Shown here: positions 33,623 to 41,836 of the stretch, piece after piece
Numbering within the stretch: the stretch's first letter is position 1
Layout: each line of letters begins with the position of its first letter
From: JAKIWV01 sp963773945
GTDB taxonomy: Archaea > Thermoplasmatota > Thermoplasmata > Lutacidiplasmatales > UBA184
Assembly: GCA_963773945.1 (NCBI GenBank)
Contig: CAVZDD010000003.1
Span: 434,001 to 498,000, forward strand
Reading direction: 5' to 3'
Length of the DNA stretch: 64,000 nt
Notes under the pieces: generated by a model
The model's database searches: none
What the model was told of the DNA's origin: nothing
Seen by the model: the letters and a program-made list of their open reading frames with translations, nothing else
Position numbers and translations under genes: made by a program

Positions 33623-34923
33623 TCGACCTCGACCAACGGCGACGGGACTTCCCGGCCTTGGCGGGTCGCGAGGGGGTGCCCCCTCCCGTGTACCTGGATT
33701 CGGCCTGCATGTCGTTGGTGCCCCGCGTCGTCCTCGACGCGCTCGAAGAGTACTACACGGACTATCCCGGGTGCGCTGGCCGCAGCCTCCATCGATTCGC
33801 CGAGGAGGTGGGACACCGGTATGAAGGCGCCCGGGAATCCTTCGCGCGTTTTCTGGGCGCCCCGTCCCCGGACGGGATCGTCTTTCTCCGCAACGCGACC
33901 GAGGCGATCAACCTCGTCGCGCGCGGGTTGGATTGGAAGCCCGGCGACCGGGTGCTCGTGACCGACCAGGAGCACAACTCCAACCTCGTGGTCTGGCAAC
34001 GACTGGCGACGGAGAAGGGAATCCAACTCGCCCACCTGCGGCTGCCGGGCGACGGCACGTTCGACGCGGACGCATTGGACCGGGAACTCGACCGGGGCGT
34101 ACGATTGGTGAGCTTCTTCCAAACATCGAACCTGGACGGTCGATCGCTCCCCGTGCGAGAGATCACCGAGCGGGCCCATCGAAAGGGGACCGAGGTCCTC
34201 ATCGACGGTTGCCAGGCGGCCCCGCACCAGCGGGTCGACCTGACCCAGATGGGGGTGGACTACTATGCGCTCTCGCTGCACAAAATGCTCGGCCCGAGCG
34301 GGACCGGCCTGCTCGCCGGGGACCCAGCGCGACTGGCGCGGCTCTCTCCACTCGTCATCGGCGGTGAGACGGTGGAATGGACGACCCTGACCGACCATCA
34401 GCTCCGACCCCCTCCCCACCGGTTCGAGGCCGGACTTCAGAACTACGCCGGCGTGCTGGGCGCCGCGGCCGGCCTCCACTATCTGGAACAGGTCGGTCTC
34501 GACGCGGTGGACGCGCACGACCGGTCGGTCAACGCTCGGGCGACGCACGCCCTCGAAAATGAAACCCGGGTGCATCTGTTGGGCCCGACGGACCCCGCGC
34601 AGCGGCCCAGTATCTACTCGTTCACGCTCGACGGCATCGACCCCAACGACGCGGCGCTCTTCCTCGACGAGGGGTACCGGGTCATGGTGCGGTCGGGGAT
34701 GCACTGCGTCCATTCGTGGTATCGGGAACGCAGTCTCCCCGGGAGCATTCGGGCCTCCTTCTACCTCTACACGTCGCCGAAAGATATCGACGCCTTCGTC
34801 ACCGGCGTGCGGGAACTTCTTGAGCGGATCCCGGGAACAACCGCCGAAACGAAGACCCGGAAACCTCCTGTCGGCGGTCGCGCCAAGACGTCGGCACGGC
34901 CTCGCGCCGCCGAGGGCACTTAG
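33619..34923 (+). CDS. Class V aminotransferase, SufS-like cysteine desulfurase family
   Basis: This PLP enzyme has 434 residues. The fold-type I features are FLRNATEAINLVA (phosphate site), TDQEHNSNLVVW (His stacking on PLP), LIDGCQAAPHQRVDL (Asp and Gln), and the Schiff-base Lys in YALSLHKMLGPSGTGLL. The desulfurase Cys may be that in MVRSGMHCVHSWY, which matches the RxGxxC pattern of the SufS/CsdA group. The last 35 residues are a Lys/Arg/Ala tail. No SufB/C/D or scaffold gene is adjacent, so isopenicillin N epimerase-like or selenocysteine lyase-like activity is possible. The GTG start overlaps the M20 gene. Confidence 0.85.
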   Translation: MIDLDQRRRDFPALAGREGVPPPVYLDSACMSLVPRVVLDALEEYYTDYPGCAGRSLHRFAEEVGHRYEGARESFARFLGAPSPDGIVFLRNATEAINLVARGLDWKPGDRVLVTDQEHNSNLVVWQRLATEKGIQLAHLRLPGDGTFDADALDRELDRGVRLVSFFQTSNLDGRSLPVREITERAHRKGTEVLIDGCQAAPHQRVDLTQMGVDYYALSLHKMLGPSGTGLLAGDPARLARLSPLVIGGETVEWTTLTDHQLRPPPHRFEAGLQNYAGVLGAAAGLHYLEQVGLDAVDAHDRSVNARATHALENETRVHLLGPTDPAQRPSIYSFTLDGIDPNDAALFLDEGYRVMVRSGMHCVHSWYRERSLPGSIRASFYLYTSPKDIDAFVTGVRELLERIPGTTAETKTRKPPVGGRAKTSARPRAAEGT

Positions 34924-35732
34924 CGATACATCGGCGCGGACTGTTGCGTGGCGGTCCGCTCCGGCCGCGGGTGTTCCTGCGCGGAACGCTGGATCGTGAG
35001 GAGCTGCTGCTCGATCCGCTCGGCCTCGTGGATGAGCGGTTCCGGGTCCAGACTCGACCGCAGGAGGATGTGGTTGATCGTGTCGATGATCTTGGCCGCC
35101 GCCCGGGCGTCCGGATACTCGGGGTTCGCCTCGGCCAGGAACGTGAGCACGTCAAAGCCCCGACGCCGTCCCTCGTTCAGGAGCACGCCGGCGATCCCGG
35201 TGATCACCCCCTCCATGAACGGGGTGACGTTGGGCTCGATGTAGAGTTCCTGGGCCCGTCGGGTGCTGGCAATCCCATAGACGCGGACCTCCGGCACTTT
35301 CGTGGGTCGCCGATGGTCCTTGGTCCCCGGCGCCGGCTCGACGACGAGCCCCTCCGGGGAGACGAGGAGTCCGCAGCGCTGTTCCTGCACCCAGTTGAGG
35401 ATCGCGGTGGCGAGCGGATGGATGACGTTCGGAGGGGGCTGGAACTCGGAGATGAAGGCCACGATCCGGTCGGCGACCCGGCCGTTCCGCCCCTGCGGGG
35501 GCGTGCCGGAGTAGATCCGGACCGGGTGCTGCGGTTTGCCGTCGCGCACCAACGACACCGTCGGGAACGACGGGGACTCCACAATGCCGATCTGCTCCAT
35601 CTCGAGGGTATCGATGAGGTAATTCGCAACGATCGAGCTCACAAGCCCGACGGAGGGAAAACCGTCGAGGACGATGGCGCCCTCGACGTCGACCCGCTTG
35701 ATCTCGTAGATGCGGACCTCGTCGGGAAGCAT
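34920..35732 (-). CDS. PAC2-family (proteasome assembly chaperone-like) protein
   Basis: The 270 residues start with IVLDGFPSVGLVSSIVANYLID, the hallmark of the archaeal PAC2 family, and continue with IGIVESPSFPTVSLVRDGK and the segment TPFMEGVITGIAGVLLNEGRRRGFDVLTFLAE, cut here into its parts for length. Homologues resemble the PbaB/PAC2 chaperones that assist proteasome assembly, although many archaeal members are ATP-grasp-like paralogues of unknown role. The C-terminal 40 residues form a Gln/Arg-rich, probably coiled tail. Its stop overlaps the convergent aminotransferase stop by four bases. Confidence 0.85.
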   Translation of the reverse strand: MLPDEVRIYEIKRVDVEGAIVLDGFPSVGLVSSIVANYLIDTLEMEQIGIVESPSFPTVSLVRDGKPQHPVRIYSGTPPQGRNGRVADRIVAFISEFQPPPNVIHPLATAILNWVQEQRCGLLVSPEGLVVEPAPGTKDHRRPTKVPEVRVYGIASTRRAQELYIEPNVTPFMEGVITGIAGVLLNEGRRRGFDVLTFLAEANPEYPDARAAAKIIDTINHILLRSSLDPEPLIHEAERIEQQLLTIQRSAQEHPRPERTATQQSAPMYR

Positions 35733-35742
35733 AGAGAGAAAC

Positions 35743-36102
35743 TCAGAGCGATTTCTCGACGATTTGGCCTAGTTCCCGACTGAACAACTCGACGACTTCG
35801 GAGGTGAGTTTGGTGCGCAGCTCGGGGGGCACCGCGGCGAGGCCGAGGCGGGCGGTCAAGGCCCCGACTCGGAGAAGGGCCGCGTATTCCGTCGCCCGGG
35901 CCTCCAGGAGCGCGCGAACGCCCTCCCGCAGGTCGTGGGCGAGTTTCGGGTCCTCCTTGAGGGTTTTTTCGAGGTGGTGCCGGATCTCGTCCTTGACGAC
36001 GTCACGAATCGCCTCGCGGACCAGCTCCTCCGGTCGGAGGAGGTCCCGGCTGCCCTTGAGGAGCGTCGCAAGCGGCTCACCCATCGAGCTGTCATCGGCC
36101 AT
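35743..36102 (-). CDS. Small helical protein of unknown function
   Basis: This 119-residue, almost entirely alpha-helical and highly charged protein contains IRDVVKDEIRHHLEKTLKED and LREGVRALLEARATEYAAL. I do not recognise the family. ATG 36102 fits a TATA-like GTTAATG about 25 bases upstream better than the GTG at 36123. It precedes the PAC2 gene by 10 bp and is probably co-transcribed with it. Confidence 0.6.
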   Translation of the reverse strand: MADDSSMGEPLATLLKGSRDLLRPEELVREAIRDVVKDEIRHHLEKTLKEDPKLAHDLREGVRALLEARATEYAALLRVGALTARLGLAAVPPELRTKLTSEVVELFSRELGQIVEKSL

Positions 36103-36209
36103 CGGTGGCGGCAGACGGGTCACACCCCCATTAACTCTTGCGACTCGACCCTCCGCCAGCGCTTCGTCGGCGAAGTGCTTATTGTCCGGCCGCCCTCCGC
36201 GGCCTCAGT

Positions 36210-36314
36210 GGGCTGGTAGATCAGCGGAAGATCGCTACCTTGGCAAGGTAGAGGTCGCGAGTTCAAAGGGTCCGGTGGTTTCTCCTCCGGTACCGGAAAC
36301 TCTCGCCCAGTCCA
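36210..36314 (+). tRNA. tRNA-Ala (GGC) interrupted in the T loop
   Basis: The acceptor stem GGGCTGG pairs with CCAGTCC and contains G3:U70, the universal alanine identity pair. The D arm is GATC/GATC, and the anticodon stem CTACC/GGTAG encloses TTGGCAA (anticodon GGC, 36242-36244). The T stem is GCGAG/CTCGC (36257-36261 and 36302-36306), the discriminator is A73 and CCA is not encoded. The T loop is 40 nt instead of 7. Removing 33 nt restores TTCAAAT and gives a 72-nt tRNA. CTTATT near 36178 is a plausible promoter. Confidence 0.93.
36268..36300 (+). other. Predicted 33-nt T-loop (59/60) intron of tRNA-Ala
   Basis: The insertion lies after TTCAAA and before T60. TCCGGT near its 5' side pairs with ACCGGA near its 3' side. 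It shares a GG start and a CGGAAAC end with the tRNA-Arg insertion. Cut points may shift by a base or two. Confidence 0.8.
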
Positions 36315-36390
36315 CTTCCCTCCCGGACGCCATTCTCGGCCTGGACTTCGATGGGTGTCGAACCCTCCGGACGACATGAAGGACCAACCC

Positions 36391-36398
36391 TTTATACC
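36391..36398 (+). promoter_or_regulatory. TATA box of the regulator-HMG-CoA synthase operon
   Basis: TTTATACC lies 22-29 bases before the GTG at 36420, so the mRNA is probably leaderless. A longer reading frame from 36351 would start upstream of the promoter and is excluded. Confidence 0.65.
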
Positions 36399-36419
36399 AG
36401 CCCGAAGGTCGGCGGGGCC

Positions 36420-37097
36420 GTGGCGGCCGAGCTGCGCGAGAAGATCGCGGGCGAGGTAGTCCTGTCACCCCATCCAGGGAGAACGCTCCGGAAGTGGCGC
36501 GAGGGATTTCAAGTCTCCCAGCGGGAACTGTCGAAGGCGCTCGACACAGTTCCCTCGGTCATCTCGGACTACGAAGCCGAGCGACGCGCGAGTCCCGGCG
36601 CGACGTTCATCCGCCACTACGTGGACGCGCTGCTCGAGATCGATACGCGGAGCGGTCGCCGGATCGCCCAGCGATTGGGCAGCCGCCCCCATACCGAAGG
36701 CATCCTCGGAATGCGGGAATTCGCCGTCGCGATTCCGCTCAAGTCCGTCGCGGACCTCCTCGAGGCCAAGCCCGTGAGCGCCGTCGACCTGCTCCGCGAC
36801 ATCCACGGCTACACCCTATTGGACGCCCCGCGGGCCATCCTCTCAATGGACGCATCGCGCTTCGTGGAGGTCTACGGATGGACGACCCAACGAGCGCTCA
36901 TCTTTTCTAACGTGAAGTACGGACGGTCCCCCATGGTCGCCGTGCGCGCGCACCCGCTCAAGCCCGCCGCCGTCATATTTTCGAATCCCGGCCGCATCGA
37001 CCCCCTCGCGATCCGATTGAGCGAGGTGGAAAACATTCCGCTCCTCGCGACCTCCCTCGGCCCGACCGACGTCCTTCGCCGTCTCGAAGAGTTGTGA
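36420..37097 (+). CDS. HTH (XRE-type) transcriptional regulator upstream of the mevalonate genes
   Basis: The 225-residue protein has an N-terminal helix-turn-helix (LRKWREGFQVSQRELSKAL, then SVISDYEAERRASPG), the form of the archaeal COG1709 predicted regulators. The C-terminal 100 residues (LLRDIHGYTLLDAPRAIL and VAVRAHPLKPAAVIF) form a possible ligand-binding domain. It sits 7 bp upstream of HMG-CoA synthase, apparently as the first gene of that operon, so local control of isoprenoid synthesis is a reasonable inference. The GTG start at 36420 is set by the TATA box. Confidence 0.85.
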   Translation: MAAELREKIAGEVVLSPHPGRTLRKWREGFQVSQRELSKALDTVPSVISDYEAERRASPGATFIRHYVDALLEIDTRSGRRIAQRLGSRPHTEGILGMREFAVAIPLKSVADLLEAKPVSAVDLLRDIHGYTLLDAPRAILSMDASRFVEVYGWTTQRALIFSNVKYGRSPMVAVRAHPLKPAAVIFSNPGRIDPLAIRLSEVENIPLLATSLGPTDVLRRLEEL

Positions 37098-37104
37098 TCC
37101 AAAC

Positions 37105-38166
37105 ATGCAGCACATGGAAGCCGGCATTGTGAGCTACGGAGTCTACGTCCCGCGCTATCGCATCACGCCCGCCGAGATCGGTCAGGTCTGGGGCGTCGAC
37201 GGCGTCGCGATGGGGCAGGGCCTGAACATCGAACGCAAGAGCGTGCCCGCACCGGATGAGGACACGATCACGATCAGCACCGAGGCGCTTCGGGTCGCGC
37301 TCGCCCGGGGCAAGATCGACCCGCAGGAGATCGGCGCGCTGTATGTCGGCAGCGAGTCGCATCCGTATGCGGTCAAGCCCACGGCCACCATCGTGGCCCA
37401 TGCGGTCGGCGCCACGCCCAACCTGACGGCGGCCGATTTCGAGTTTGCCTGCAAAGCCGGCACCGCCGCGATCCAGACCTGTCTCGGCCTCGTTCGGTCC
37501 GAGATGATCCGGTACGGGGTCGCCATCGGCACCGACACTTCGCAGGGAGCGCCGGGCGACGCGCTCGAGTACTCGGCGAGCGCCGGTGGAGGGGCCCTCG
37601 TAATCGGTCGCGAGAACGTCATTGCGACGATCAACCAGACCGTCTCCTACACCACGGACACTCCGGACTTCTGGCGCCGGGAGGGCCAGCGATACCCCAG
37701 CCACGGCGGGCGGTTCACGGGAGAGCCCGCGTACTTCCGTCACGTGGGGGAGTGCGCGAAGTCGATGTTTAAGCTGGCCGGCACGACCCCGAAGGACTAC
37801 ACTCACGTTGTGTTCCACCAACCCAACGGCAAGTTCCCTCGTCGGGTCGGAACCCAACTGGGCTTCTCGGACGAGCAGATGAAGTACGGAATGGTTACGC
37901 CGCGGATCGGGAACACTTACTCGGCGGCGGCGCTCATCGGCCTCGCCAATGTCCTCGACCACGCCCAGCCGGGTGAACGCGTCTTGGTGGTCGGGTACGG
38001 GTCGGGTGCCGGGTCCGACGCGTTCGACCTGACGATCACCGACGCGCTCGCGAGCTACGACCGGTCGTTCGGACTCCCGGTCCAGTACTTCCTCGACAGT
38101 GGAGTCGAGCTCTCCTACTCGGTCTACGCGAAGTTCCGCGGCAAGATCACCATGGGGGGAGCCTGA
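37105..38166 (+). CDS. hmgS: Hydroxymethylglutaryl-CoA synthase
   Basis: HMG-CoA synthase condenses acetyl-CoA with acetoacetyl-CoA, the second step of the mevalonate route to archaeal lipids. The 353 residues are the archaeal length. The nucleophile is Cys116 in FEFACKAGTAAIQ; the His is in VVFHQPNGKFPRRVG; and the C-terminal VVGYGSGAGSDAFDL is typical. ATG 37105 or the in-frame ATG at 37114 could be used. The next two genes encode a thiolase-fold protein and a DUF35 protein, the same order as the known archaeal thiolase-HMGCS-DUF35 complex that channels acetoacetyl-CoA. Confidence 0.97.
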   Translation: MQHMEAGIVSYGVYVPRYRITPAEIGQVWGVDGVAMGQGLNIERKSVPAPDEDTITISTEALRVALARGKIDPQEIGALYVGSESHPYAVKPTATIVAHAVGATPNLTAADFEFACKAGTAAIQTCLGLVRSEMIRYGVAIGTDTSQGAPGDALEYSASAGGGALVIGRENVIATINQTVSYTTDTPDFWRREGQRYPSHGGRFTGEPAYFRHVGECAKSMFKLAGTTPKDYTHVVFHQPNGKFPRRVGTQLGFSDEQMKYGMVTPRIGNTYSAAALIGLANVLDHAQPGERVLVVGYGSGAGSDAFDLTITDALASYDRSFGLPVQYFLDSGVELSYSVYAKFRGKITMGGA

Positions 38167-38168
38167 CC

Positions 38169-39338
38169 GTGCGCGACGTGGCCATCCTCGGCGTAGGCAT
38201 GACCAAGTTCGGGGAGCTGTGGGACCGGTCGTTCCGCGAAATCGGGATCGAGGCCGGCTTCCAGGCCCTCGTCGACGGGAAACTCTCCTCCCGCGACCTC
38301 GACGGCCTGTACCTGGGGAACATGGCGAGCGGGGCCTTCCTGGAACAGGAACACATCGCCCCGTTGATCCTGGATTACGCCGGCCTCGCCGGCCATCACC
38401 TGCCGGCGATACGTGTCGAGGCCGGCGGCGCCTCCGGCGCGATGGCCCTCCACGAGGGGTATCTGGCCGTTGGAAGCGGCGCCTACGATTTCGTGGTCGT
38501 TGGCGGGGCGGAGAAGATGACCGATGTCTCGGACACCGAAGCGGGCCGGATCGTGGACGCCACCGCCGATACCGAATGGGAGCTCGTCTTCGGCGCGACG
38601 CTCCCCGCGCTCTGGGCGATGGTCGCCCGGAAGCACATGCACGAGTACGGCACCCGGCGCGAAGACCTCGCCTCGCTGCCGGTCCACGACCATCTCATGG
38701 CCTCGAAAAACCCGCTCGCCCACTTCCGGAACAAGGTGAGCCTCGACCAGGTCGTCCATTCCGGCATGGTCGCCGACCCCCTCGGGATGCTGGACTGTTC
38801 CCCGCTGTCCGACGGTGCGGCCGCCGTACTGCTCGGACCGCTCGAGACGGCCCGAAAATACACGGACACACCGATCAAGATCGCCGCCAGCCAGGTGGCC
38901 TGCGACACGATGGCGCTCCACCACCGCCGCGACCTGACCACGTTGGATTCCACCGTGTTCGCGGCGAAGCGCGCCTTCAGCCAAGCCCGGCGGAGGCCCG
39001 TCGACATCCAGGTGGCGGAGATCGACGACGCGTACTCGATCGGGGGCTTGGTCGCGCTCGAGGACCTCGGGTTCGTCGCCAAGGGCGAGGGCGGCGCGGC
39101 GATGCGGGACAGACGGTTCTTCGGTACGGGAACGACGCAGATCAACACCTCCGGCGGGCTCAAGGCCCAGGGACGACCTTTCGGCGCGGTGGGCGTGGCC
39201 CAGGTCGTCGAGCTGGTCCGACAGTTGCGCGGCGAGGCGAAGGAGCGTCAGGTCGCCGGCGCCCAGGTCGGACTGGCGCACAACGTCGGGGGCACCGGCG
39301 CGACGAGTGTCGTCACGGTCGTGGAACGGGTGAACTGA
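38169..39338 (+). CDS. Thiolase-fold protein of the HMG-CoA synthase complex, catalytic residues lost
   Basis: The 389-residue thiolase-fold protein lies 2 bp after hmgS, where Archaea normally keep acetoacetyl-CoA thiolase. Overall conservation is good (ILGVGMTKFGELWDRS, SPLSDGAAAVLL, LEDLGFVAKGEGG, QINTSGGLKAQG, LAHNVGGTG). All three catalytic positions differ, however. The nucleophile motif reads EAGGASG (Gly87 for Cys). The usual VHDAF/HDCF reads IDDAYS (Asp286 for His). The usual GHPxGATG reads GRPFGAVG (Arg336 for His). No frameshift explains this. It is probably inactive as a thiolase and may serve as a structural member of the complex. The intact thiolase is at 11775-12956. Confidence 0.85.
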   Translation: MRDVAILGVGMTKFGELWDRSFREIGIEAGFQALVDGKLSSRDLDGLYLGNMASGAFLEQEHIAPLILDYAGLAGHHLPAIRVEAGGASGAMALHEGYLAVGSGAYDFVVVGGAEKMTDVSDTEAGRIVDATADTEWELVFGATLPALWAMVARKHMHEYGTRREDLASLPVHDHLMASKNPLAHFRNKVSLDQVVHSGMVADPLGMLDCSPLSDGAAAVLLGPLETARKYTDTPIKIAASQVACDTMALHHRRDLTTLDSTVFAAKRAFSQARRRPVDIQVAEIDDAYSIGGLVALEDLGFVAKGEGGAAMRDRRFFGTGTTQINTSGGLKAQGRPFGAVGVAQVVELVRQLRGEAKERQVAGAQVGLAHNVGGTGATSVVTVVERVN

Positions 39339-39349
39339 GGGAAGGAACG

Positions 39350-39844
39350 ATGGCGATCGCACGTTTCTGGCGCGAGACTCCGCGACGATACAACCTCGGC
39401 GGCTCGCAGTGCACCGTCTGCCAGACCGTGTACTTCCCACCCCGAACGGTGTGCCCCACCTGCACGACGCACCGCCAGTCGCTGGGCAAGATGGAACCGT
39501 TCCAGCTCTCCGGCGACGGCGAGATTGTGAGCTTCACGGTCGTCCACGAAGCAGCCGACGGATTCGAAATGCAGGTGCCGTACGTCCTGGCCATCGTGCA
39601 CACGGTCGAAGGGCCGTTGCTCACCGGCCAAGTCGTTAACGTCACGCCCGGGGATGTACAGATCGGCCTCAAGGTCCGGGCGACGTTCCGCAAGCTTCGG
39701 GAGGAAGGCCCCGCCGGCGTCATCCACTACGGCTACAAGTTCGCCCCCAAGGAGGAGGCCGCGACGGGACCGAAGGCGGGTCGAGAGGCCGAACCGGCCG
39801 CGACGACCACCCACGCCTCCGACCCTTCGCGCGCCCGAGCGTGA
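39350..39844 (+). CDS. DUF35 OB-fold protein of the HMG-CoA synthase complex
   Basis: This 164-residue protein has a complete Zn-ribbon (CTVCQTVYFPPRTVCPTC) and an OB fold (GEIVSFTVVHEAADGFE, VPYVLAIVHTVEGPLLTGQV). In the archaeal thiolase/HMG-CoA synthase complex the DUF35 subunit sits between the two enzymes and forms the shared CoA site. The last 35 residues are an Ala/Glu/Arg-rich tail. Its stop overlaps the next start (GTGA). In contrast with the DUF35 protein at 11230, both Cys pairs are present. Confidence 0.93.
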   Translation: MAIARFWRETPRRYNLGGSQCTVCQTVYFPPRTVCPTCTTHRQSLGKMEPFQLSGDGEIVSFTVVHEAADGFEMQVPYVLAIVHTVEGPLLTGQVVNVTPGDVQIGLKVRATFRKLREEGPAGVIHYGYKFAPKEEAATGPKAGREAEPAATTTHASDPSRARA

Positions 39845-40608
39845 CGGAACGCACCAACCAGTCCGGATCGTCGGCTCCGCCGGGGGAGGGCGCCCCGCCC
39901 GACGAGGACTACGCCGACGCGTACTCGGAGGGCTATGGCGAAGGGCTCCGCGAGGCCTTTCGCGAGGTCCTTTCCCACGTGGGCCGAGGTCATACCGTCG
40001 GGGAGATCCGCGTCCTGGTCGAGAGTCGCCTGGCGCGTATTCGGGACGATGTCGCCTCGAAGCGCCGCAACGTTCTCGGCCCCCCGCGACGCCCGGCCTG
40101 GGGCGCTCTGCTCCGGCCGCCGACCAGCAATCGCCCCGTGCCGGACTCCCTCCCGCACCTCGCGCGAGGCAATAGCTACCTGTTCCGGGAGGACCGCCCG
40201 AGTCACGCCCTGACGTTCGTCGGCCGGGCTGGTGGAGAGTACGGCCGGATCCTCTGCATCACGACCCGACCGCCGGAGTTCGTCGGCGTGCCGAAGAACC
40301 GGGTCGAGATCCTCCGGCTGGCGCTCCCGAGTCCCGGCTCGACCATCTCGGAAGGGGAACTCGACCCCGGAGGCCTGGGCGGCCGCATCAAGGAAGCCAC
40401 CGAGGCGAAGGGCGGAGCGCTGGTGTACTTCGATGTGCTGGAGGTCATGGGCACCGAGTACTCGATGGACACGACGCTGAAATTCGTCAACTTCGTCACC
40501 GCCCAGGTGGCGAACACCGGGTCCGTGTTCGTGGCGTCGGTCGACCCAGGCACTCTCGAGGACCGCGACCTTCGACGACTCCAGCGCTCGTTTAATATCG
40601 TGAGCTGA
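39841..40608 (+). CDS. DUF835-domain protein
   Basis: The 255-residue protein has an acidic, Gly/Tyr-rich start (YADAYSEGYGEGLREAF), a basic helical linker, and a C-terminal DUF835 domain from about residue 105. That domain shows GNSYLFREDRPSHALTFV, ILCITTRPPEFVG, ALVYFDVLEVMG and SVFVASVDPGTLEDRDL. DUF835 is found mostly in Thermococci and Thermoplasmata, often in signalling proteins; its structure resembles a RecA/receiver-like fold and its function is unknown. The GTG start overlaps the DUF35 stop, so it is probably part of the mevalonate operon transcript. Confidence 0.8.
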   Translation: MTERTNQSGSSAPPGEGAPPDEDYADAYSEGYGEGLREAFREVLSHVGRGHTVGEIRVLVESRLARIRDDVASKRRNVLGPPRRPAWGALLRPPTSNRPVPDSLPHLARGNSYLFREDRPSHALTFVGRAGGEYGRILCITTRPPEFVGVPKNRVEILRLALPSPGSTISEGELDPGGLGGRIKEATEAKGGALVYFDVLEVMGTEYSMDTTLKFVNFVTAQVANTGSVFVASVDPGTLEDRDLRRLQRSFNIVS

Positions 40609-40630
40609 CGCCGATTTCCTGGGGGAATCG

Positions 40631-41836
40631 ATGGAGGTCGCATTCTTCACGGACAGCTATCTCCCGACGCGGGACGGCGTCGCGACCGTCACGAGCGCCC
40701 TCGCCCGGGAGCTCACCGACCTCGGCCACCCCGTGACGGTCTTCGCGCCCAATCCCTCCTCCGGCGCCCCGAAGGATGAGCAGCTGGCCGACGGCATCCC
40801 TATCGTACGGAGCCGTTCACTCCCGGTGCCGCTCTACGGCGAGTATCGCTGGGGGCTGTTCCCGTTCGCCCAACTCCGCGGCCGAAATTTCCGGCGGTTC
40901 GACGTGATCCACCTCCATACGCCCGGTATCATGGGCAGCACGGGGTTCCTCGCCGCCCGGCATCTTCGCAAGCCCCTCGTGGGCACCTTCCACACGAACG
41001 TGTGGGAGATGCGCGGGAGCTTTCCCCCGACGCCGCTGGTGCGGTTCTTCTTCCGCGCAGCGTCGTGGTACGCCCTCGGCTCGTACTATCGATGTGACGT
41101 GACCACGGTGCCGAGCGTACCGGCTCGCGACTGGGTCGTCGAGCACAGCCGGAAGCCGTTCCGCCGGCCGGTCGAGGTCGTGCCGAACGGGATCGAAGTC
41201 GACCGATTCCACCCCGGTATCGAGGTGCCCGACTGGCGGGAGCGCTGCGGGTTGCCGTCGGCGCCACTCGTGACGTACCTCGGTCGTCTGACGCTCGATA
41301 AAGGGGTCCACCGGTTCTTGGACGCACTCGCGGACCTCAGCCCGCGCGAGGACTTTGCCGGCCTCATCGCCGGCACCGGACCGGAAGAAGAGCGCGTGCG
41401 CGAGCGCTTGCGAACCGACTCCCGGCTGGCGGGTCGCGTCCGATACGTCGGCCCCGTCGCCGAAGAGGAGAAGGCCTCGCTGCTCGCCCAGTCGGAGCTC
41501 TTCGTCCTCCCGTCGACGTCGGACACCTCCTCCCTCGCGCTCCTCGAGGCGATGGCCTGTGGCGCCGCCTGCCTGGCGCTCGATGTGGGGGGGCCCGGCG
41601 AATTGATCCAGGACGGGGTGACGGGCCGGCTCGTGCCCGCGGCGAATCAAGCGTCGCTGGTCCGCGCGATCTCGGACCTCTTGGCGAACCGCTCCGAGCG
41701 CGACCGTCTCCGCCGGGCCGCCATCGACTACGTACGGCGAGAAGCGTCGATCGAACGGACGGCCACTCGATTTATGGCCCTTTACGAACTGCTCCTCGAG
41801 GAACGGAGACCGAATGACGGGCGCCTCGCGGGATGA
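40631..41836 (+). CDS. GT4-family glycosyltransferase
   Basis: This retaining, GT-B fold glycosyltransferase has 401 residues. It shows the N-terminal acceptor domain FFTDSYLPTRDGVATVTSAL, HLHTPGIMGSTGFLAAR and GTFHTNVWEMRG. The C-terminal donor domain has VTYLGRLTLDKGVHRFLDAL and the E-x7-E motif region SLALLEAMACGAACLALDVGG. The sequence resembles diacylglycerol or phosphatidylinositol sugar transferases such as MgdA/PimB, so a glycolipid or a lipid-linked glycan for AglB is a sensible guess. The stop overlaps the next gene by 23 bases. Confidence 0.92.
   Translation: MEVAFFTDSYLPTRDGVATVTSALARELTDLGHPVTVFAPNPSSGAPKDEQLADGIPIVRSRSLPVPLYGEYRWGLFPFAQLRGRNFRRFDVIHLHTPGIMGSTGFLAARHLRKPLVGTFHTNVWEMRGSFPPTPLVRFFFRAASWYALGSYYRCDVTTVPSVPARDWVVEHSRKPFRRPVEVVPNGIEVDRFHPGIEVPDWRERCGLPSAPLVTYLGRLTLDKGVHRFLDALADLSPREDFAGLIAGTGPEEERVRERLRTDSRLAGRVRYVGPVAEEEKASLLAQSELFVLPSTSDTSSLALLEAMACGAACLALDVGGPGELIQDGVTGRLVPAANQASLVRAISDLLANRSERDRLRRAAIDYVRREASIERTATRFMALYELLLEERRPNDGRLAG

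Noticed and set aside
38099..39349. 417-codon upstream extension of the DUF35 frame
   Set aside because: Antiparallel composition and overlap with the thiolase-like gene show it to be a shadow; DUF35 homology begins at 39350.
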